DNA from: Chimonanthus salicifolius
Taxonomy: Eukaryota > Streptophyta > Magnoliopsida > Laurales > Calycanthaceae
NCBI GenBank assembly: GCA_013350335.1
Contig: CM023542.1
Coordinates: 5,324,025 to 5,388,024, forward strand
Length of the DNA stretch: 64,000 nt
Reading direction: 5' to 3'
Both the position numbers and the translations under genes were made by a program. Positions 1 to 21,209 of the stretch are shown piece after piece. The notes under the pieces are model-generated. The model did not search any database. It saw nothing but the letters and a program-made list of their open reading frames with translations, and was not told the origin of the DNA. Within the stretch, counting starts at the first letter, position 1. Every line of letters begins with the position of its first letter.

Positions 1-140
1 GTACTGCTATGTTTTATGGGAATTGAACACCTGGTTCAGCTCCCAGGAGGTGAAAAAATGAAAACACACAACTCACCCAAACAAAAAGCCATGAGTAGCT
101 ACTCGTTCATGCACTCACCGACATATAATACATGGAGGAA

Positions 141-8485
<8,345 letters not shown>

Positions 8486-10400
8486 TCAATCCAGACTGAA
8501 ATTCTAACTGCACAACTTAGGAATCTAGAGCCAACCATTTCAAATAACACAATGTCACTAAGGCTCGAATTGTTATCAGGAGATAATGAGTATGGAAACT
8601 CTACCAAAACCAATAAAAATAGAAAAATGAGTATAAAGACATTACACAAAATAAACAATCATGTGCAAACATAACTAAGGATTTATGAAAATCTGGGACA
8701 TTCCCACCTCGTCAAGTGAAGATGAAAGGGGACAATAAGGACAAAGATGTCATAGAAGAACACAACCAGCACAATTGACATGGAAATATAACAACAGATA
8801 CTCAAAAAGAGGGAAAAGCTTCAATACATGAAATAAAATGTGAAAACCCACAAAACAATCAGATAAGAGTCAATAACAAAACCTCCAATTAATAACTTCA
8901 TATCCAAAACAATATGGAATCTGATACTGGAAAAAAGAAAGCACAAAATAATGCTTGAGCAAAAGAATTGCTGAGGTGCAACCAATTTGTTTCACAAAGA
9001 AATGTCACAGGCAGGATTGACACATCGAGTGGGCTTTATCAATAAAAAATCTGTGCCGGCTCCATAATAATAGGGAAGAAATCACATTAAGTGGGATTAT
9101 TCTTAGGCCAAAAACTACATAGCATTGGTGATAAACATAAAGTTGGAAACAAATAAACATAAAGTTGGAAAAAATATTCAGAGACAGACTCGAAAAAAAA
9201 AATTATTGGAACCCAATTGCAGCCAAAAAATAATTCATATCCACTAAGAATCAGTTTGTTGAAGTTCACATTTCTTGCCACAGTCAGATGATTGGATGCA
9301 AATGAACCCAATATCTGATGAATATAGAAAAATACAACTATCGTCATCCTAACCATTTGTCCCATCTAGCTGCAGTCAGCTTTCTGAGTTCAACATTTCA
9401 ACTCCACCAGTATTTATGTGCAACATCCTTGCGATTTGAGTAATTTGCATGTGGCTTTACTAGGAAATTTCCGATATGCAAATTCTGTGTTTCAGATCCA
9501 TCAAACCAACAGTATATGTGGGACCACCATTTTAGTAATCCATACCGTTCATGTGATGAGCCACATAGTGGATGGGACTTACCCGGAAGAATCGTTTCCA
9601 TCAGATGATCGACAATAGAGGACATTTTTTGGCTACATCCCATTGGCCATGCAGCAGACCAAAAATAAACAGTTTTGATGACCAAATTATGGCATGACGC
9701 GTACTGTCGCTTAGATCGATCTGAAATGCTCAATCAGACATGGTACATTTCCTCACAGAAACCAGACAAAAAAATTACTCTATTGCCACAATATTTCACA
9801 AGAACACAAAATACAAACACTTGGATGATTCTTGTCCAGAATAAAAGGCTAAAAATATATAGATAAACAGAATTGCAAAAAAAAAAAAAAATGATCCGAT
9901 CACAGGAAAAGACGAATAAAGAACTAAATAAGTACATATATTACAGTAAAATACTACAGTTCCAGTAGAAGAAGCATCAGAAGCACATTAAATTGCAGTG
10001 AGGAGAAGAGGAGAGAGAAGGCAACGGATTTTTGTGGGAGAAATGGGGATTTGAAGCTTGCGAGTTGAAATCGAGTAAAGAAATAGGGAAAAGAGGTGGA
10101 AATTAAAAAAATGGAAAAAAAGAGATCAGATACTGAGTTGAGTTGCAGGGAGAAATGCATCGAAGAAAAAAAATGCAAGAGAAATGGTGGAATCGATGGA
10201 AATGTACGAACCTGATAAATCTAGGGTTGGAAATTTTATCTTCTCTTCTCTTCTCTTCTCCTCTGTTCCGTTTTTCAGACAAAAAGAAGAGAGGAGAAAA
10301 TAAGAGAAGAAATTGAGAAATCTGAAATCTCTCTCTCTCTCCCTCTCTTTTTTTCGCGCTTTTATTTATTTTCCTTTTTCCTCACTAGCAACTGCAGCAG
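8486..10400 (-). promoter_or_regulatory. CDKA 5' leader with an inferred leader intron, and proximal promoter
   Basis: No coding sequence is visible upstream of the CDKA start codon. On the minus strand a good donor (ATCAG then GTTCGT) lies at 10211-10212, and candidate acceptors (TTTCAG, TTGTGCAG) lie just before the ATG, around 8495-8515. This suggests a leader intron of about 1.7 kb and a first, noncoding, pyrimidine-rich exon at about 10212-10340 with CTTCT repeats. Inferred from splice signals only. The intron itself holds AT-rich unique sequence with no element I recognise. Confidence 0.5.
10352..10359. promoter_or_regulatory. E2F-type site TTTCGCGC upstream of CDKA
   Basis: The octamer matches the E2F/DP consensus TTTSSCGC and sits next to a CT microsatellite at the inferred start of CDKA transcription. 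CG-rich motifs are otherwise very rare in this part of the window. E2F control of S-phase genes is established; its use here is inference. Confidence 0.4.
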
Positions 10401-10611
10401 CTCGGAGTAAAGATCGCCTGTGGCAAATGCCGCAGAAATACTTTAATTCCTTGTACCGTTAAAATCAGCGAAATTTAAAAAAAATAATAATAATAATTAT
10501 CATTATATTGGCAAAGGATAATATTTTATATATATAAGAACTTTTTTGGCTCATTATCTGATATTTTAATCAAGGAAGTCAGTAGTTCTCTAATAAAAAA
10601 AAAAAAATCAG

Positions 10612-10760
10612 TCACATGGTGTACTTTAACTGATTGCCTTCGACAAAAAGAAGTGAGTAGTTGTGAGTTCGAGCCCCAGTAGCCTAACATTGGTATCTCA
10701 CCTATGAAGGTTTTACGCATGTTATTCTACGGTTTCCTATAAGTAAATTCAAAAAATATA
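10612..10760 (+). mobile_element. tRNA-derived SINE, copy 1
   Basis: Has a tRNA-like head with a box A-like stretch (near 10625), a box B GAGTTCGAGCCCC (about 10666-10678), a body containing TTTTACGC and TTTCCTATAAGTAAATTC, and an A-rich tail. It aligns by eye with copies at 15.7 kb, 16.3 kb (inverted) and 56.5 kb, which defines a family. Confidence 0.7.
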
Positions 10761-13131
10761 TTTTTTTAAAATAACAATTTAATTCAACATCTTACATTGA
10801 ATTAATTAGTGTTTTTAAATTTGATATGCCCAATTGTTGTATTTTTATGACCCTCACTCTTAAATAAATCTCATTCATTTGAATCGATTAGTTATGCTTA
10901 TGAGAGCCCAAGTGCTTATAAGAGGCTATTTTTATTATATAAAATTATAAACCATTAACTTAAATGGTTCATCATTTTCTTGCAGTTATAGTTATCAATT
11001 CTATTAATTCTACGTTGGTGAATATTTAGTTCTCCTGAAACATTTTTGACATTTCATCTGTTTCGATGTTCTTTTCAAATAAGATGAATATATTAATTTT
11101 TAAAATAAATAATTTAACTCATTTTACTTAGAAATAAGTATTTCACTCAAGTTTCACTAGTTGGGTAAAATAATTGGGCTTTTGCAAGTCTAAAATATAG
11201 AAATATATTAAAAATAATACTTTTCAAAGTGATGAAGAGTTTTATCCAAACTTTTCAATAGATTGGAAATGTGAATGTTTAAATTGAGAAACAAATTATA
11301 AAATATTGTATAAATGTACCATGTAAAGTGAAATAGGACCAAAATATAGTTAAAATATGACAACACTATCTTTATCTAACTGAGATTTATAAAAAGACTC
11401 TTATGTACAATGGAAGACGTACTTAGGATCTATAAAAAGTCTTTATATAATTATATAAAATATTATATATTATATTAAAAATATCATTTTTTGGGTTTTT
11501 TTTCTACTTAACCTGATTCTATTGGAGAAAATATTGAAAACCAACTCAATCCTAAACGTGATAATCTTTGACCCAACCCTAATTATTTTAAATTCTAAGT
11601 GACTGTTATAAATAATTTGTACATGGCAAGTTTAAAATAAATTTTAATTTCACCAGATAATTTTCGTTTAAAGATTCATGATTATTCTAAAAAAAAATAT
11701 GACCTAATTACACAATTTATGTTAGTCTTAATTAATTCTCTACCCAAATCATTCAAATCAACAATATTCACGAGAATATCTAGAGCTAGAAGTTCTCTTC
11801 AATTTTCTTACCTTAATAGATATAAGGAGACTACCATTTTTCAATTCTCCTCATCCAAACAGTGACTAAAGGAATTCATTATATGATAACTCGTTTTGGT
11901 GGAAAAAGCCACCATACCCACAAAGTTCTATTTCTACTAAATGCATTCAAAAAGGACCAAAATCCATAATAAATATCATATTCCAAAACTCATCAACCGA
12001 TTGAGTTGGTGGTCAAAACCCGTTTTTGTCTGTGGGAAGTTTTGGGATCCAGCCTCCCTCAATGCAAAAAGGTGACTTCTAATTATTCTCTATTCAGCGT
12101 GTGCAGATTGAGAAGTTTAGACATACCTCAATAGTTATTCAGGTAAGACGCTTAGATACTTCGATCTTGAAAAAATTACAAATTTCATTTAACGACTTTC
12201 ACTGTACCGGCTCTTCATTAATTTCAAAGTAAGCAAATATATGTATATATTTTCAATCGAATATGTGGAAAAAATGGCATGAAAATCAATTATCCCAACT
12301 TCATGTTCATGGACCTTAAAATTTTGACTTATATAAATTAATTGATTTTTATCACCTTGTCCCATAAAAAGGACAGTGTTCAGATGTGGGAGTTTCCATG
12401 GAGCCCTCTACGCATGTAGCCCAAGCTATGTGGACTCTACAGAGAGTCAAATTTTAGAGACATGTAACAATTTTTTGAGGGCTCATTTCACCCTCATTTA
12501 ATCATTTGAAACAGGAAATTACATAAATAATTAGTGTTGAAATTCTTTGTATCTAATCATCTTAATCTAGTAATTTTAAATTTTGACTTGAACTAATCCA
12601 TTATTTTTAGTGGACCATGGGGAGTTTTCTTTAATTAATCATATCTATGAGATCCTCTATGCATTTCATCGAAACTAACAAGAGCACCCATGTGATGCAC
12701 AGGATTAAAAGTAAAAGTATTTATAACTTTTATATAATATTTATTCTCGTCGTCCTTGAAAATATAATAAATATTTTAGAATTATAATTCATTTTTATAC
12801 ATTGGCATATGGCTTTTAGACTAATAGTTGACTTGGCTAATTGCCATGTTGTCATTAAAGATTAATATCTTTAACTTTATAATAAACTTTAATATGCAAA
12901 AGAAACTAAGATTGACACGTGAAATCTTTAAGAGACATGTTTTTCAGGTCGTATGAACATAGTTTGTAAAGTACAAAATGTTAAATTAATCAATATCTTT
13001 AACTTTGTAATAAATTTTAATACATAAGAGAAATAGTGGAAAAAAGTTAGAGAGCAGTATTGAAATAACTAATTTTAATCTTACTTACAAGTTATTAATT
13101 TTTTCAACATGTGATTAATCAATTGGAAACT
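10761..13131. other. Intergenic, AT-rich, no gene seen
   Basis: No open frame of note on either strand and no splice-linked coding pattern. A stretch at about 12.0-12.18 kb resembles one at 15.46-15.64 kb (shared CAGCGTGTGCAGATT-like and GTAAGACRCTTRGA-like words), so it is probably an old repeat. Confidence 0.5.
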
Positions 13132-13443
13132 AGGTAGCGATCCTCCCACGGGAGATTTGTGTAACCAGAAATGGATTTTAGTATATTGTCAATTTTATCT
13201 TTCACATGAACCATGAAATGGGTTCACCAACCTTTTCACATGAACATTAAAATCGACTTGATAAAATTCGTATGAAAAGTAAATCGCTATTGTCAAAATT
13301 TCCATGAACAGTAAAATATCTTGAAGAAATTTTACTGTTTATGCGAATGGTCAGATTTTACTGTTCATGCGAAAAGTAGAATTGACAATATACTAAAATC
13401 CGTGTTAGATTATATAAAATATCCGTAAGAGAGGTCCCTACCG
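13132..13443. mobile_element. hAT-like MITE, 312 bp, with 8-bp target duplication
   Basis: Terminal inverted repeats start AGGTAGCGATCC at the left and GGTAGGGACC (reverse complement) at the right, and include the perfectly shared block GGATTTTAGTATATTGTCAA. The flanks are TGGAAACT (13124-13131) and TGGAAACC (13444-13451), an 8-bp duplication with one change, as expected for hAT elements. There is no coding capacity. Confidence 0.75.
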
Positions 13444-13879
13444 TGGAAACCGCTTGATTATAGTGAAGATCAATAGCATAGAAGATACATTTAATTCAGG
13501 TAATGGATAGTCGGATTAGCAAAGAGTGGGTTCCATTGTGGACTTGCTGCAGTTGGATGAAAAGACAAGTGATAATAATTGAAGGTTTGAAACATGTGAG
13601 TGGCTCAGGGGAGAGACCTAATAAGTGCAACTGTTTATGATGCTCTCCTAGGGAGACTTATATATTTTGATGTAAACTTAGAGTTAAGTGATAATTTCAA
13701 CTCCTAATCAATTTTTAAAAGTTAATATGATTGATAATTTGATATAACTGGAAGAGAATGAAACATTACTAGTCTCACATCCACGTGATCCTCTGCATAA
13801 ACTTTCTAATGAAGTAATGAGCTTACATCAAAGTAGACAAACAATTCTTTATAAAAGAGCATATTTGATTATGAGATTT

Positions 13880-14062
13880 GTTGTGATTAGGGGGTTTAAT
13901 ATGTATCGGTTAAAATATATCAGTTTTAAAATTATATATATCGGCCAATACTTGTTGATATCAAACGATGTCTGATATATATCACCGATATCAGTAATTT
14001 TAACTAAAAAAAATAAGAGAGAGATTTCGCGGCCGATACCGAATATCGGCCGCATCCTAGAT
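13880..14062. repeat. TATCGG-rich palindromic repeat
   Basis: Clustered TATCGG/CCGATA words, including ATATATATCGGCC and GCGGCCGATACC. Similar fragments occur at about 16.76-16.86, 20.44-20.51 and 27.81-27.89 kb, so it is a dispersed low-copy repeat of unknown class. Confidence 0.45.
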
Positions 14063-14394
14063 TTTGACCACAACTTGTGACAGTAAATAATTGAAAAGGA
14101 ATTTTAAGCAACATAATTTCAAAAGTAAATTATAAATTTACCTTAACTTTATCATATATTCAAGACAAATAAAAGATGAAGTAGTTAATATATAAACTCT
14201 AAAATTCAAATTAAAAAAATATTAGCGCCTTTATTTTTTTCAATCATTACATAAAATAAAAAAATCACTTCCTTTTTAGAGTTACTGAAAAAAGACATGC
14301 GTATTTTATTTTGTTTTTCATTTCTTTCAAACACACTGCGGAATTGTGGTAATAATACTGCTTAGAGTAGACCAGAAGACAAGAAAACATTTAA

Positions 14395-14860
14395 ATTTTT
14401 AGGAAACTGCTTTACTGAGGTCGGTATTTTTTATATATTGAGTGAGATTGAAAATGTTTTTTACAAATTATAATTCTTAATTTGTAATATTTTAAAATTT
14501 TATGTTAATTTTTTTTTTTAAGATTTCAAAATATTACACAAGTTTAGATAATTTGACTGATAGTTGAAATTACTTGAAGATATTTCTGGATTCAGAGCGG
14601 TACAATTATTGATGTCTGTATTAAATGAATTGGAAGACAGTTTCTTTTTAGGAAACTGCTTTATGAGGTCGGTATTTTTTTTTTTTATATTGAGTGAGAT
14701 TGAAAATATTTTTTACAAATTACACTTTATATTTTTTTAATATTTCATATTATTTAATTTTTTTATAAGATTTCAAAATATTACACAAGTTTAGATAATT
14801 TGACTGATATTTGAAAATATTTCTGGATTCAGAGCGGTACAATTATTGATGTCTGTATTT
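14395..14860. repeat. Local tandem duplication, two copies of about 220-250 bp
   Basis: Copy 1 (14395-14622) and copy 2 (14645-14860) both run from TTTTTAGGAAACTGCTTTA through GGTCGGTATTTTTT to CAATTATTGATGTCTGTATT. Copy 2 has lost and gained a few A/T bases. No coding content. Confidence 0.85.
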
Positions 14861-15667
14861 TGAACCAGGAATCATACACCCAAGTGAGCTAGTAGACTAA
14901 AACTTCAAGATTTTTTATAATTCTAAAAAATTATAACTTGAAATACTGAATTTTAAAACTGTAATATAATGAAATTATTTTGTTGAAAAACCAAAAAATA
15001 TGGAATCTGTCATTATCGAATTCGGTGAGGGACCATGAAAGTCTTTACAGTAGGAGTGTAGGACTGATGGCACCAGCTCACTCCCACTGCACCATTGCAT
15101 GGCCCACCAGGCCACCTCAAGTGCTTAAAAAGTTATAATAAATTCACTTGAATTACATTTTTTAAAAATTTAGAACTGAAATTTCATTCAAAATTTTACT
15201 ATTAAGATGAAAAATTCAGTTGAATTTTGAAATGAATTGAAAAAAAATTCAGATAGAACTTTTTTTTGGTAACAGGTATATTTCCACCTCTTGTAGGAGG
15301 TGAGACTAAACTGAAAGCATATCACAATTCCACATATAATGACATGTTGATGATGAGTAATTTCATGGGGATTTGAGTGTGAATTGAATTTAAAGTCTTC
15401 TTTCACAAGGAGAGGTTTTTGACAGTCCATTGATTTATTCAATTCAAATTTTATTGAGTTGATAACTCTTGAGGAGTTAGATTGATGGTCAACTTTTACT
15501 CTTATGTAAGGGAGACCTTGAGATGAAACACCTCTCAGCACAAAAAGTATTACTTCCCTTAGTTTTGCATCCAACGTGTGTAGATTAAGAGATCTATACA
15601 TGTTCCAAGAATTAGTTATGTAAGACATCTGAAAAATCCAGGTAGGAACACTTGAATACCTTAGTCT

Positions 15668-15838
15668 TATCCACATGGGTGTAGTTCAACTGGTTGCCTC
15701 CGACCTCAAAAAGTGGGAGGTTGCAGGTTCGAGCCCCCATAACTTGACATTGATGTGCTTTATAGGTAGTGGGCTCACACGTGCGTTTTTTACGCTGGAT
15801 ATTCTGAAGCTTTTCACTTGTAAATTAAAAAAAATAAA
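15668..15838 (+). mobile_element. tRNA-derived SINE, copy 2 (best preserved)
   Basis: The tRNA-like head carries box A GTAGTTCAACTGG (15680-15692) and box B GGTTCGAGCCCCC; the body includes GTGGGCTCACACG and TTTTTTACGCTGGATATTC; the tail is A-rich. It does not fold as a functional tRNA because the 3' half is unrelated, so it is a retroposon. Confidence 0.75.
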
Positions 15839-16239
15839 AAATTATTGAGTTAGATTGAGATTTTTCTCTTTATTTTTAAACCAAGAACAGCATGAGAAGT
15901 GGGAAGATCACGTGGAAGCTAACGGCACATGGCTGCCATCACGGCCTCCTCATGAGTCATGACCATACAGATTTGAATATTTGATTATTAATTGACTTAC
16001 CTTCTCTGCGTCCTTTTGCCGACGAGAATTCAAAATTTGGAACTGCCGTGCCACCGAATTATATATTTGTCTCCTGTTCTTGCCGCGCTCACACTTGGAA
16101 AATGACACGACCACAGGATTTTATTTTTGAGATGTGAACTTTTCTGATCTCTGTCTTACCCTTAAATATAATTTAAAATTCTAACTTTCCTTTTCAAATT
16201 TCAAATTTTATTTGGTCATTATTATTATCATTAATTTTT

Positions 16240-16408
16240 ATTTTAAATTTACATGTGAGAAACTACAGTATATCCAATTTAAAATATCCATAAGTGAGCC
16301 CACTAACCTTAGGATACACGAAAATTAGGTTATAGGAGTTCGAACCTGCAATTTCTTATTTTCTAAGACAGGAGACAACCATTTGAGCTACATGTGACAT
16401 TAAAATTT
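16240..16408 (-). mobile_element. tRNA-derived SINE, copy 3 (inverted)
   Basis: The reverse complement shows GTAGCTCAAATGGTTGTC as box A, GCAGGTTCGAACTCC as box B, and the shared body word AGTGGGCTCAC, ending in an A/T-rich tail near 16240. Same family as the copy at 15.7 kb but in opposite orientation. Confidence 0.7.
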
Positions 16409-19379
16409 GAAAAGATCTAATTGCTGAGTCAGGTGGATGGACTCAAAAGTAGGTGATCATATTTATCATTTTTGATGGACTAAGAATAGAAAAGAGCAAA
16501 GTTAGTCTTGCTCTTTTGAAGTGATTTTTAAGTATTTTTTAATATGTTGGGCTAAATTATCATAAAGTCGAAATTCAAAAAAAATTAATGAAAATAACTC
16601 AAAACAGTAAAACTTGATAAAAATAACTGAAATTAACTCTAAAGTTGAATAACTTGCTTTGAAACCCTTTTAAATTTGAAAATATTGATGAAAATAACTT
16701 AAAATTCAATTAAAATCAAATTTTAAAAAATTTAAAAAACTTGCTCAGCCATATGTAACATCGACTGATAAAGCGATATGTATCGATGTTTTGCACTTGG
16801 CGAAATGCCCCAATCTGTATCGATAACATAAAATCTGGTACATATCAACTCGTACCTATGCTTATGGTAGATCTTATGGTTGACAATTGAAACATTCAAG
16901 TGTTACCAAGTTAGACCCATTTTAAAAAATATTCATAACTTTATAGAAAAGGTCTATTATAAATAGGATCACTATTCATAACTATCTTAGTAAGATCAAC
17001 TATGTCATTTCAAGTTTAAATATTTTAGATTTTTTTAATCTCTAAATATTTATATAATTAAAATAATAATTTGATTGATCAAAATAAAGTGAATTTTTAG
17101 TTTATGTCTAAGTATTGTTCAGAATAGACCATTATTATTATTTAAATAATCCTATATAGGTAATCATCATCAACCACCAATATCTAAAGCTTTCTAGAGT
17201 TGACTTTTTGAAGTCTCTTTCTCCAATTAACCATCCAACAATTCATATTCTAAGTGGCTTTACAATCTAACATGTCTCTTTTTATCATTTCTCTCCATAT
17301 TTTTAAAAGTCGTTATCTCCTCTCAGTGCTCGATCCTTAGCTTCTCAATTCTACTCATTTGTGTTGTACTTGATTTTCTACTTATATCACCAAATAATCT
17401 TAAATGAGTTTCTTTCACTTTATCATTTATCAAAACTATCTTTAAAAGTGGAAAGATTCAGGTATTGCAGGTTAAAATGATGAAAGAGGAGAGAGAATTT
17501 CCTTGGTTCCTACATCCAGCTAACCAATAGACGGAAAGAAAAAAATGAGCGAAGAAGAAGGAAGAAAGGCTGGGAGGTCCGAGCAAAACAGAGAAAATGA
17601 TTATATAAGAGTTAAATATTTTTTTGACCATCTAGCTATATTGCGTGTGAACATTGCCAGGTCACTTCTTTCTTCTCTTTTTTCCATCTATGTAAACAAC
17701 TAAGTATTTTCCATGGAAATCCTGAAGTTAGGCCCTCCTGAATCAAAGTTTTGAGTTGAATGGAAACTTACTTGCTCATGTTGATAAATCCATCCAATTC
17801 ATAATATCATGTCTAACATGTTATATTCATTATTGTTTTTGTTTTTTAATGACCAGAATATCACCCGATTAATTCTTAAGACATGTACAAACTTTTTACT
17901 CATATACTGAATAACTCTTCAGAAAGAAGTAGGAATCCAACTTAAGACCCCACTTCGAAGGCAAATTTCTAGCAATCACTTAACTCCTATGGGTTGTCAT
18001 ATTCATTCTTGTTAGTTGCACTCTATTCTTAATTTCCTACAACCAAACAAACCCTTTAGATTTTTTTAATCATATTATTAAATTTCATCTAATGGCTATT
18101 TCTAAAATTTAAGTTTACATAATGCACCAAACAAGTAATTTATTTATCGGCCCCTGGTACAGTTGTATGTAGGATTGTAGGGGCGACAGTGGTTAAGGTT
18201 TGAGATAACTTGCAATTCCCAACACTCTAATCCATAATGATCTATTTATATTCATGGAAGGCCCTGTCTCTCAAGTCTCATCCGAATCGAGTTTCTTTTT
18301 TTCTTTTTTAAATAAAATAAAATAAAGAATTAACTTGTTTATATATATTTCTTTTAAAATATAAGTAAAAATCTCAACCTAACATGCTTTTCAGTTTCAA
18401 TTCGAGTTTGTAATTTACGTTAAAAATTATTGACCCAACTAATTGTTTGACAACGGAATCGAAATCAAAGACTTGTATTTTTTATTAAATTTAAAATAAA
18501 GGAGAGAAGATGATAAAAACAAATACAAGTAAACTCTTTTTTTTTTTTTTTTTGAACTTAGAGATGCCCAACGCTAATGTTTGATCCTCCAAATTGAGAA
18601 AATATGTATGATGATGTGTGATTCCCACTTCTGTTCAAAGAAATTATTTGGAGTGTGTAAATAGAGAAATTTGTAAATGTCCTAAGAATTTGTCAAATAC
18701 TCTAAGAAAACTGGAGACCTTAATTTAAAAAAAAAATAGAGAGAAAATATTTCTTCCATTATTTATAACGGCTTCAAAGTACTCTACTCTTTGTGCAATG
18801 TAGAAATAGAACATTAGCAATGCTTCCTCCTCATTTATTGATCTCTTATGCATAAGTTTAATTACAAATTTTAGTTTATTGAGATTTTTAGGCTGCTACT
18901 TACATTTAAAAAATTCAGTCAAAATTTGAAACCTTATCAATGATAATTCAAAAATATCGACCAATATTTAAAAAAAAAAACATATTTTAACCTAAATTTA
19001 GAAGAAAAAAAATTAGGCCCAAAAGGGGTTTTATAGCCAACTTTCACCTACTCGATAGTTAGGTAGTAAGGAATATATGTGGCCATAGTCCCATACTCTT
19101 CAGTCTTCTCCACGTCTCTTCACCGTGTCCCAGAGGGTGGAAAGTTCTGCGCCTTATCCTTTGAAATGGTCAAACTGGATTTGATTTAATGGATTCAATA
19201 TATGATCTTGGTAATACTATAGGCCCATTGAAATTTAAATATTTGAGCCCGATGTCCAGCCCAAAAATTATTAATTCTTAGTTTTGCCAGTAATGGGCTA
19301 ATTAGTTGGGCCACTCAGTTCAAGGCCATTTGATTCTTATTGGAACAAATTAACGAGTCCATTTAGTATTACTCATACT
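16409..19379. other. Intergenic, AT-rich, no gene seen
   Basis: Scattered homopolymers and short repeats. No frame with coding character and no recognisable protein similarity on either strand. Confidence 0.5.
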
Positions 19380-19890
19380 CTTAACTGCATCTGTCCAAGT
19401 TTAGGTGAGCGATTTAGTGAGTTTATTTCTGTTTGGACGGATCGTTTGCTTGGGTCTACTTAATTTAGATCGTATGGCCATTTGGATATGAATGAACCAT
19501 CTTGAAGGTCTTGGATGCATCCATTCGGATTAAGGTAGATCCTTTGAACATGTTCATATTTTGTTAGAGCAAACCATTCTGTGAGCCCGTTTAGGTTTAG
19601 GTGGACCATTTAGTCTGTCCATTTTGGATTTGTATTGGACTACTTAGTGGGTTCATTTGGGTTTGAGTAGACCATTGGGATTGATTCATTTGAGAATTGA
19701 TGGACCTTTTAGAAGGGTATAAGATTTGGTTGTCCATATACTTGGTCGGTTTCCACTTGAACTAAAGCATTCGCTGAATTCATTAATCTGATTAGACTGC
19801 TAGGAGAAGTCCATTTGAAATGGACTACATCATTTAAAGAGTTGAATTGGATTTGAGCAATTGTTTGAGTAAATTGCATAAGTCCATTAA
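19380..19890. repeat. Degenerate minisatellite based on a GGACCATTTAG/TTTGGGTTTGAGT unit
   Basis: Roughly ten imperfect units of about 40-50 bp carry variants of CATTTGGGTTTGAGTAGACC and GGACCATTTAGTGGG. No open frame runs through it. Period and copy number are estimates by eye. Confidence 0.6.
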
Positions 19891-20705
19891 ACTCATTGAA
19901 GTGGTTTGATTACGTAGGTATTAGAACATATATACGAATCCAATAGATAGAATTAAGAGCTTAAAAATTGCATATATAAGGAAGAGAGAGACCATTGAAA
20001 ACATGAAAAAAATAATAAATAAAAATATGATAAATAGTGTCATGACTAATTTTATGATTTAGGATAAAATCAAATGAAGAAAAAAAAAAAAAACTCAAAA
20101 GACCCGACTCCAGACTGAGATTTTGACTAAAGATCAATTAATTTTAAATGAAAAATGTGCCTAAACTAACATGTTGACCGACCTCAGGGCAAAACGATAT
20201 TAGCTCCATCCTTGAAGCCATGCCACCCTTGAACTTGGGTCAAATGAGTTAGGCACTGAGACTCGCTCTTACTTAAAAATGGTATGGGCTGATTTCCAAC
20301 TACCAAATCCAAAATTTGGCTGATATTTATTAGATTTCAAGAAAATTGCATGCAAATATAGTGAAATATTGAATTTTTTAGAACGGGCCAAACACCAATA
20401 TATTCAAAAAAAAAATGAAAGTTGAAATATCTGCCGAAAACCAAGAAGCCTGCTGATAAATATCGGCCTGGCTCATCTGAAAAATAAAATTTTGCCGATA
20501 CTCAGGCTTTGGGCTACTAAACTAATTCAAATGTATGGATTAAGTCATTGAGTAAAAAGTTACAACCCTCTAAGGCTCTAACTTAACGATCCAGAATCCA
20601 GATGAGTCACACCATCTCCAGCCCCAAACAGAAGTTTATGAAAAAAAAAAAACATTGAAGAAGAGAGAGAAAAAAAACTGCAATTTCTTTTAAAAAATTA
20701 AGAAT

Positions 20706-20778
20706 CGATCACAGTGGGATTTGAACCCACGACCTTTAGATTCGGAGTCTAACGCGATATCCACTTCGCTATGCGATC
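20706..20778 (-). tRNA. tRNA-Arg, anticodon CCG
   Basis: 73 nt without CCA. Acceptor stem GATCGCA/TGTGATC, D stem GCGA/TCGC, anticodon stem TTAGA/TCTAA with loop CTCCGAA (anticodon CCG, reading CGG), T arm GTGGG-TTCAAAT-CCCAC, discriminator G. A run of six T on the minus strand at 20692-20697 is a Pol III terminator. All stems pair, so it looks intact. No intron. Confidence 0.93.
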
Positions 20779-21209
20779 TTAAGTAGTGCGGTTATGGACA
20801 GCTTTTAAATAACGACGCAGCGCGGGTCTCACATTCTTCTATTTCGCAAATTGGACCGGCGATTGATAAATCTACCAAATGCTCTACACGCTTAAGATAA
20901 TAATTTTATAATTTCAGTTCAATACATGTCTACAAAGAGCTTTCGCACTTATTGAATTTAAATATTTATTTAATAATTTTTTTAATTGAAATCATAATGA
21001 AACAATCTATATAATTTGCATCAGAGATTAAACTATTTTAATCTGTTTTGAGCTTTACGATGATATAATGCATTGTAATATTTAATATAAATTATTGAAA
21101 ATTATAGGCAACTATAAAACAATGAAAAATACACTTTTAGTAAAAGAAAAAAAAAAAAGATAAAATCAAAATCAATAAGAATTACAAGAGTTTTTGAAAA
21201 TACCGGAAC

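Noticed and set aside
15188..15676. 162-codon open frame on the minus strand
   Set aside because: Low-complexity composition, overlaps SINE and SINE-like repeats, no domain, no splice or promoter context.
15668..15750. tRNA gene at the SINE head
   Set aside because: Boxes A and B are present but acceptor and anticodon stems do not form, and the sequence continues into a shared SINE body.
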